9,164 nucleotides of DNA, taken from assembly GCA_015067375.1 (NCBI GenBank), contig SVMQ01000071.1:1-9164 (forward strand), written 5' to 3'. Every line of letters begins with the position of its first letter. The stretch's first letter is position 1. Shown in pieces: positions 5,918 through 9,164 of the stretch. This stretch comes from Oscillospiraceae bacterium. Its GTDB lineage: Bacteria > Bacillota > Clostridia > Oscillospirales > Ruminococcaceae. The notes beneath the pieces are model-generated. The model was given only the letters and a program-made list of their open reading frames with translations, was not told where the DNA came from and did no database searches. A program made the translations under genes and the position numbers.

Positions 5918-5946
5918 TTGATTTTTTTATTGATTAGTGGTATAAT
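5918..5946 (+). promoter_or_regulatory. Strong promoter for rplS
   Basis: TTGATT (5918-5923), a 17-bp spacer and TATAAT (5941-5946), with an extended -10 TGG immediately before it. The predicted start is near 5953, 178 nt before the rplS start codon. Inverted repeat ACCACT (5913-5918) / AGTGGT (5936-5941) brackets the spacer. Confidence 0.85.
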
Positions 5947-5952
5947 AGTAAA

Positions 5953-6130
5953 GCATTTAGTATCCGTTGGTATGTCTTTTTGGGAAAAACGGCATAACAA
6001 TGTGAGTTAATGCGCGGCGTAAAGCCAAACATTAATAACGGATAGTCCGCTGAGATCAAGGTCAAGCCCTTGGCGTATATCGCTCGAACAGGTCGGTCTT
6101 AAGAATATCCGAAACGTCTAGGAGGAAAAT
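5953..6130 (+). promoter_or_regulatory. Structured 5' leader of rplS, probable autoregulatory RNA
   Basis: The leader folds as a three-way junction. P1 is TATCCGTT (5961-5968) with AACGGATA (6037-6044). P2 is a hairpin at 5971-5996 (TATGTC with GGCATA, one mismatch, TTTT with AAAA, GGGA loop). P3 is TTAATG (6007-6012) with CATTAA (6030-6035), capped by GGC/GCC. A further hairpin, CAAGG (6057-6061) with CCTTG (6068-6072), follows. A second TATCCG at 6106-6111, nine bases ahead of AGGAGG (6120-6125), could compete for the same CGGATA strand. Ribosomal protein L19 leaders that regulate rplS are known in Firmicutes, but the described motif is, as I recall, a small hairpin; this leader is larger. 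Confidence 0.65.
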
Positions 6131-6472
6131 ATGGACGCATTAAAACTTATTGAGCAGAGCAGCATGAAGGCAGATGCCCCCGTGATCGAAGTCGGTGACC
6201 TTGTAAAGGTTGGCGTAAAGATCAAGGAAGGCGACAAGTTCCGTATCCAGGTATTCGAGGGTACAGTTATCGCTAAGAAGCACGGCGGCATCAACGAGAC
6301 TTTCACAGTTAGACGTGTTGCACACGGCTGTGGCGTTGAGAGAGTATTCCCTCTCCACTCTCCGTCTGTTGAAAAGGTTGAGGTTATCAGACACGGTAAG
6401 GTTCGCAGAGCTAAGCTGTACTACCTCAGAGACAGAGTTGGTAAGGCTGCTAAGGTTAAGTCCAGAGTTTGA
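6131..6472 (+). CDS. rplS: 50S ribosomal protein L19
   Basis: A 113-residue protein of the normal L19 length, matching family blocks along its whole length: [51 protein letters not shown] and [21 protein letters not shown]19 sits at the 30S-50S interface of the ribosome. The ribosome binding site AGGAGG lies 5 bp ahead of the ATG. In many bacteria rplS follows rpsP-rimM-trmD; here it has its own promoter and leader, and none of those genes precede it. Codon use is strongly biased, in keeping with high expression. It is the first gene of a run through yraN. Confidence 0.98.
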   Translation: MDALKLIEQSSMKADAPVIEVGDLVKVGVKIKEGDKFRIQVFEGTVIAKKHGGINETFTVRRVAHGCGVERVFPLHSPSVEKVEVIRHGKVRRAKLYYLRDRVGKAAKVKSRV

Positions 6473-6495
6473 TCCGCATAAAGCGGCTTGAACGC

Positions 6496-6543
6496 TCCCA
6501 TCCAAGCTTATTAAGCCCCGTGAAAGCGGGGCTGAAGCTGGGA
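6496..6543 (+). other. GC-rich compound hairpin between rplS and lepB
   Basis: A 7-bp stem AGCCCCG (6514-6520) with CGGGGCT (6527-6533) and a 6-nt loop is extended by AGCTT (6505-6509) with AAGCT (6535-6539) and TCCC (6496-6499) with GGGA (6540-6543). No U-tract follows, so it is not a classical terminator. It may stabilise the 3' end of the rplS part of the transcript or mark a processing site. Confidence 0.55.
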
Positions 6544-6557
6544 TAATCACTGCTGTT

Positions 6558-6588
6558 GCCGTATAACACAACGGCGTGTGTTTTATTT
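6558..6588 (+). terminator. Weak terminator-like hairpin before lepB
   Basis: GCCGT (6558-6562) pairs with ACGGC (6571-6575), followed after five bases by TTTTATTT (6581-6588). The stem is short and the U-run is interrupted, so partial termination is more likely than full. That would lower lepB-rbgA-rnhB-yraN output relative to rplS. A wider repeat, AATCAC (6545-6550) with GTGATT (6595-6600), encloses it. Confidence 0.35.
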
Positions 6589-6605
6589 GAGAAAGTGATT
6601 GTACT

Positions 6606-7265
6606 ATGTCCGAGAACAAAGATTACGATATAAACCAGAACGATATGATCGAAACTGACGGTGAAGCTGCGTTTGATCCTAAGGGTGAAGAAGCCCCTGT
6701 TTCTGCGGAGCAGCCCAGAAAGCCGTTTGCCGATGCCCTTGACTGGGCGGCAAGCCTTGTGTATGCAATACTTATCATGCTTGCACTCAATCTTTTTGTG
6801 TTCAGATCGATCACAGTATCGGGTGAGTCGATGAATAATACCCTGAGCGATCAGGATCGTATTATTGCTACCAACTTTTTCTATACTCCTGAGCGTGGGG
6901 ATATCGTCGTTTTGCAGGCGGATCTGCTTCAGCCCGACGTGTCCTTGCCCTATGGTGAAGCCATCATCAAGCGTGTTATCGCGGTTGCGGGAGATACGAT
7001 AAGTTTCGATTTCAATGAGGGTGAAGTATATCTTAACGGTGAAAAGCTGGTTGAAACATATATCGCTGCAGAAACAAGAGAACAGCTGCATAAGGACAAC
7101 GGAAAAGAATACGTTGTTCCCGAGGGCTTTGTTTTTGTTATGGGCGATAACCGTAACCGCTCTACTGACAGCCGAGATCTGCGCGTGGACATGGTAGATA
7201 CAGATTATATAATGGGCAAGGCGTTATTCCGCTTCGCTCCATTCGATAGTATAGGTTTGATATGA
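6606..7265 (+). CDS. lepB: Signal peptidase I
   Basis: A 219-residue S26-family membrane protease that removes signal peptides at the outer face of the membrane. It has an acidic cytosolic N-terminus of about 45 residues, one membrane segment at about 48-66, then VSGESMNNTL with catalytic Ser75, RGDIVVL (97-103), EAIIKRVIAVAGD with general-base Lys122, and the box-E motif MGDNRNRSTDSRD. All key residues are present; a single N-terminal anchor is usual in Firmicutes. The ATG at 6606 has only a weak purine stretch upstream (GAGAAAGTG), so translation may be modest or influenced by the hairpins in front of it. Its stop overlaps the rbgA start (ATGA). No separate promoter is seen, so it is probably transcribed with rplS. 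Confidence 0.96.
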   Translation: MSENKDYDINQNDMIETDGEAAFDPKGEEAPVSAEQPRKPFADALDWAASLVYAILIMLALNLFVFRSITVSGESMNNTLSDQDRIIATNFFYTPERGDIVVLQADLLQPDVSLPYGEAIIKRVIAVAGDTISFDFNEGEVYLNGEKLVETYIAAETREQLHKDNGKEYVVPEGFVFVMGDNRNRSTDSRDLRVDMVDTDYIMGKALFRFAPFDSIGLI

Positions 7266-8110
7266 GTGATCTAGGTAATATTCAGTGGTTTCCTGGGCAT
7301 ATGACCAAGACCCGCCGACTTATCGAGGCGGATCTGAAAATGGTCGATGCCGTGGTGGAGATCACCGATGCGCGTATCCCTGAATCAAGCAGAAATCCGA
7401 TCCTGGATGAGCTTGTCAAGGATAAGCCCCGCATTATGATCATGAACAAATGTGATTACGCTGACGAAGGCGCGACCTCGCGCTGGAAGCAGTACTATGA
7501 GAAGCAGGGCATCATGGTGATAACCTGTGATTGCCGCAGCGGTAAGGGAATAAATAAGTTTCTGCCTGCTGTAAAGGTGCTTCTTAAAGATCTGTTAGAG
7601 CGCCGCAAGAAGCGCGGTATGATCGGCAAGGCTCTCAGACTTATGGTAGTCGGTATCCCCAATGTAGGTAAAAGCTCATTCATCAACAGAATGGCTAAGA
7701 CCAAAAAGACAAAGGTAGGAGACCGCCCTGGCGTCACTCGCGGAAAGCAGTGGGTGTCTATTGATAAGGATGTTGAGCTGCTTGATATGCCCGGTATACT
7801 CTGGCCGAAGTTTGACGATCAGATCGCGGCACAGAAGCTTGCTTACACAGGCGCGATAAAAGATGATGTAATGGATGTCGAGGCTCTTGCGAGAGCGCTT
7901 GGAGAGCTGCTGCTGCAGGATTATCCTGAGCTGATAAAGGCTCGCTACAAGATCGCAGGCGAGGGCGATGTCCTTACGGAGATAGCAAAGGCACGCGGAA
8001 TGTTGATCTCAGGCGGAGAGCCTGACACAGAGCGCGCTGCTGCAACACTTCTTGATGAATACAGAGGCGGTAAGATTGGCAAGATCACACTTGAACAGCT
8101 CCCCGTCTGA
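7262..8110 (+). CDS. rbgA: Ribosome biogenesis GTPase YlqF/RbgA
   Basis: A 282-residue circularly permuted GTPase needed for late 50S subunit maturation. The G motifs occur in the permuted order: G4 NKCD (62-65), G5 region CDCRSGKG (89-96), G1 GIPNVGKSS (131-139), G2 within PGVTR (156-160) and G3 DMPG (175-178). The N-terminal WFPGHM (9-14) carries the conserved His13 of this subfamily. A C-terminal helical domain of about 80 residues, typical of RbgA, follows. The start overlaps the lepB stop by 4 bp with only a weak ribosome binding site, implying coupling. The neighbourhood with rplS and rnhB matches the arrangement around ylqF in Bacillus and many Clostridia. Confidence 0.95.
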   Translation: MSDLGNIQWFPGHMTKTRRLIEADLKMVDAVVEITDARIPESSRNPILDELVKDKPRIMIMNKCDYADEGATSRWKQYYEKQGIMVITCDCRSGKGINKFLPAVKVLLKDLLERRKKRGMIGKALRLMVVGIPNVGKSSFINRMAKTKKTKVGDRPGVTRGKQWVSIDKDVELLDMPGILWPKFDDQIAAQKLAYTGAIKDDVMDVEALARALGELLLQDYPELIKARYKIAGEGDVLTEIAKARGMLISGGEPDTERAAATLLDEYRGGKIGKITLEQLPV

Positions 8111-8756
8111 CGGACAGATAACCTTAGATGACGTGAAGAAGCCTTCACTGTTTGAATACGATTCCCAGCTGCGCAGACAATACAGCGTGGTCTGTGGTAT
8201 CGACGAGGCAGGAAGAGGCCCTCTTGCAGGCGATGTTTATGCGGCTGCGGTCATATTTGAAGAGGGAACTGTTATCGACGGCATCAATGACAGCAAGAAG
8301 CTGACCGAGAAAAAGCGCGAGCAGCTTTTTGACGAGATATGCGCAAAGGCAAAAGCATTCTGTATTGCTACCGCATCCGTTGCGGAGATAGAGGAGATAA
8401 ATATCCTCAATGCTGCTATGCTTGCGATGAAGCGTGCGTATGAGGGATTGGGACTCCCTGCTGACATGATACTTGTTGACGGAAACAAGCTTCCGCCGAT
8501 CAATGGAAATGTCAAGGCTATCGTTAAGGGAGATGCAACGTCTGCGTGCATTGCTGCGGCGTCTATTCTCGCAAAGGTAGCGCGTGACAGGTACATGGAT
8601 GACCTTGCAAAGCAGTATCCCGAGTATTCTTTTGAAAAGCATAAGGGGTACGGCACTAAGGTACACTATGCCGCTGTTGATAAGCACGGATTATGCCCTG
8701 TGCATCGCCCCTCGTTCTTCAAGAAGTACTACGAAAAGAAAAACAAAAATGGATAA
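8055..8756 (+). CDS. rnhB: Ribonuclease HII
   Basis: A protein of up to 233 residues that cuts the RNA strand of RNA-DNA hybrids and starts removal of misincorporated ribonucleotides. CGIDEAGRGPLAG (48-59, catalytic Asp50-Glu51), VDG (Asp142) and KGDA (Asp160) supply the DEDD metal-binding set with E. coli-like spacing. YPEYSFEKHKGYGTKVH and LCPVHRPSF are further family signatures. The start is uncertain. ATG 8055 overlaps rbgA by 56 bp without a clear ribosome binding site; TTG 8076 after AGAGGCGG and GTG 8133 are alternatives, and the domain needs little before residue 33. The gene ends by overlapping yraN by 8 bp. Confidence 0.95.
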   Translation: MNTEAVRLARSHLNSSPSDGQITLDDVKKPSLFEYDSQLRRQYSVVCGIDEAGRGPLAGDVYAAAVIFEEGTVIDGINDSKKLTEKKREQLFDEICAKAKAFCIATASVAEIEEINILNAAMLAMKRAYEGLGLPADMILVDGNKLPPINGNVKAIVKGDATSACIAAASILAKVARDRYMDDLAKQYPEYSFEKHKGYGTKVHYAAVDKHGLCPVHRPSFFKKYYEKKNKNG

Positions 8757-9150
8757 GCGCGAAAAGGGCGATCTCGGTGAGAATGCGGTATGTGCCGCAC
8801 TCGAAGGGAAAGGCCATAAGATAATCGAACGCAACTTCCGAAGATCCTTCGGTGAGATCGACATAATTTCACTGATAGATCGTTTTATAGTCTTTACCGA
8901 GGTGAAAACACGGCAGAGAAAAAGCATGGTCAGCGGCGTTGATGCGGTGAATGGCGCAAAGCGCAGAAAGATCATACTTACAGCCGATTTTTATCTCTGC
9001 AATATATTTCCGGGGCTTGATAACAAGATATTACAGCCGCGGTATGATATTGCTGAGGTTACAATAACACGCGGTGAGCACCCCGACGTTACAGGTATCG
9101 TATTTTACGAGGACGCCTTTACCGCTGAGGGGATATACACATTATACTGA
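8749..9150 (+). CDS. yraN: UPF0102/YraN-family nuclease-fold protein
   Basis: A 133-residue protein of usual family length. Conserved features are KGDLGENAVCAALEGKGHKI (6-25), GEIDII (35-40) and FTEVKTR (49-55). The Glu/Asp and E-x-K positions fit a PD-(D/E)XK endonuclease-like fold related to Holliday-junction resolvases. The biochemical role of the family is poorly defined. The ATG at 8749 overlaps the rnhB stop by 8 bp and is preceded only by an A-rich stretch, so coupling to rnhB is likely. The rnhB-yraN pair is common in bacteria. The last bases of the window (GAAAGGA, 9158-9164) look like a ribosome binding site for a further gene. Confidence 0.92.
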   Translation: MDKREKGDLGENAVCAALEGKGHKIIERNFRRSFGEIDIISLIDRFIVFTEVKTRQRKSMVSGVDAVNGAKRRKIILTADFYLCNIFPGLDNKILQPRYDIAEVTITRGEHPDVTGIVFYEDAFTAEGIYTLY

Positions 9151-9164
9151 CCGCGATGAAAGGA

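Noticed and set aside
6048..6098. TPP riboswitch in the rplS leader
   Set aside because: GCTGAGA and a GAACAGG resembling GAACCTG are present, but the other conserved blocks of the thi-box are missing and the downstream gene is rplS.
1..9164. Insertion sequences, prophage, CRISPR arrays, tRNA or rRNA genes, toxin-antitoxin or defence genes
   Set aside because: I looked for transposase motifs, regularly spaced repeats, cloverleaf-like sequences and known defence domains on both strands and saw none.

Overview
The window looks like chromosomal DNA of a Clostridia-class Firmicute, most like the Ruminococcus/Oscillospiraceae group. This is inferred from moderate GC, strong AGGAGG-type ribosome binding sites, canonical sigma-A promoters (three with 16-17 bp spacers), the rplS-lepB-rbgA-rnhB-yraN gene order and Na+-pump decarboxylase subunits. 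No database search was possible. I see no mobile element, CRISPR array, tRNA or rRNA.

Layout, left to right. (1) 1-946: the 3' end of a Clp-family AAA+ ATPase gene overlaps by ATGA a short-chain dehydrogenase whose active-site neighbourhood resembles the EF-P-modifying reductase YmfI. (2) 973-2782: a strong promoter with a perfect 13-bp palindrome just downstream of the predicted start site drives the gamma (OadG-like) and beta (OadB-like) subunits of a sodium-translocating decarboxylase. No alpha or biotin-carrier gene lies beside them. (3) 2783-3044: about 260 bp without a gene but dense in hairpins, ending in a textbook intrinsic terminator that touches the ribosome binding site of a GNAT acetyltransferase gene (3057-3524). 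(4) 3505-4641: a bidirectional terminator separates the acetyltransferase from pyrB on the minus strand. This PyrB carries a C-terminal extension resembling only the zinc-binding domain of the PyrI regulatory chain. (5) 4642-4804: a divergent promoter region. (6) 4805-5884: a stand-alone protein resembling the C-terminal ASKHA (DUF4445/RACo-like) domain of reductive activators, without a ferredoxin domain and with eroded nucleotide-binding motifs. (7) 5918-9150: a strong promoter and a roughly 180-nt structured leader precede rplS (L19), followed by lepB, rbgA (ylqF), rnhB and yraN. The last four are tightly packed, with three overlapping junctions.

The right half is a housekeeping operon for ribosome assembly (L19, RbgA), protein secretion (LepB) and nucleic-acid maintenance (RNase HII, YraN). 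The left half is a set of separate metabolic units. The points most worth following up are the structured RNA region before the acetyltransferase, the PyrB-zinc-ribbon fusion, the degenerate ASKHA protein and the rplS leader with two alternative pairings.
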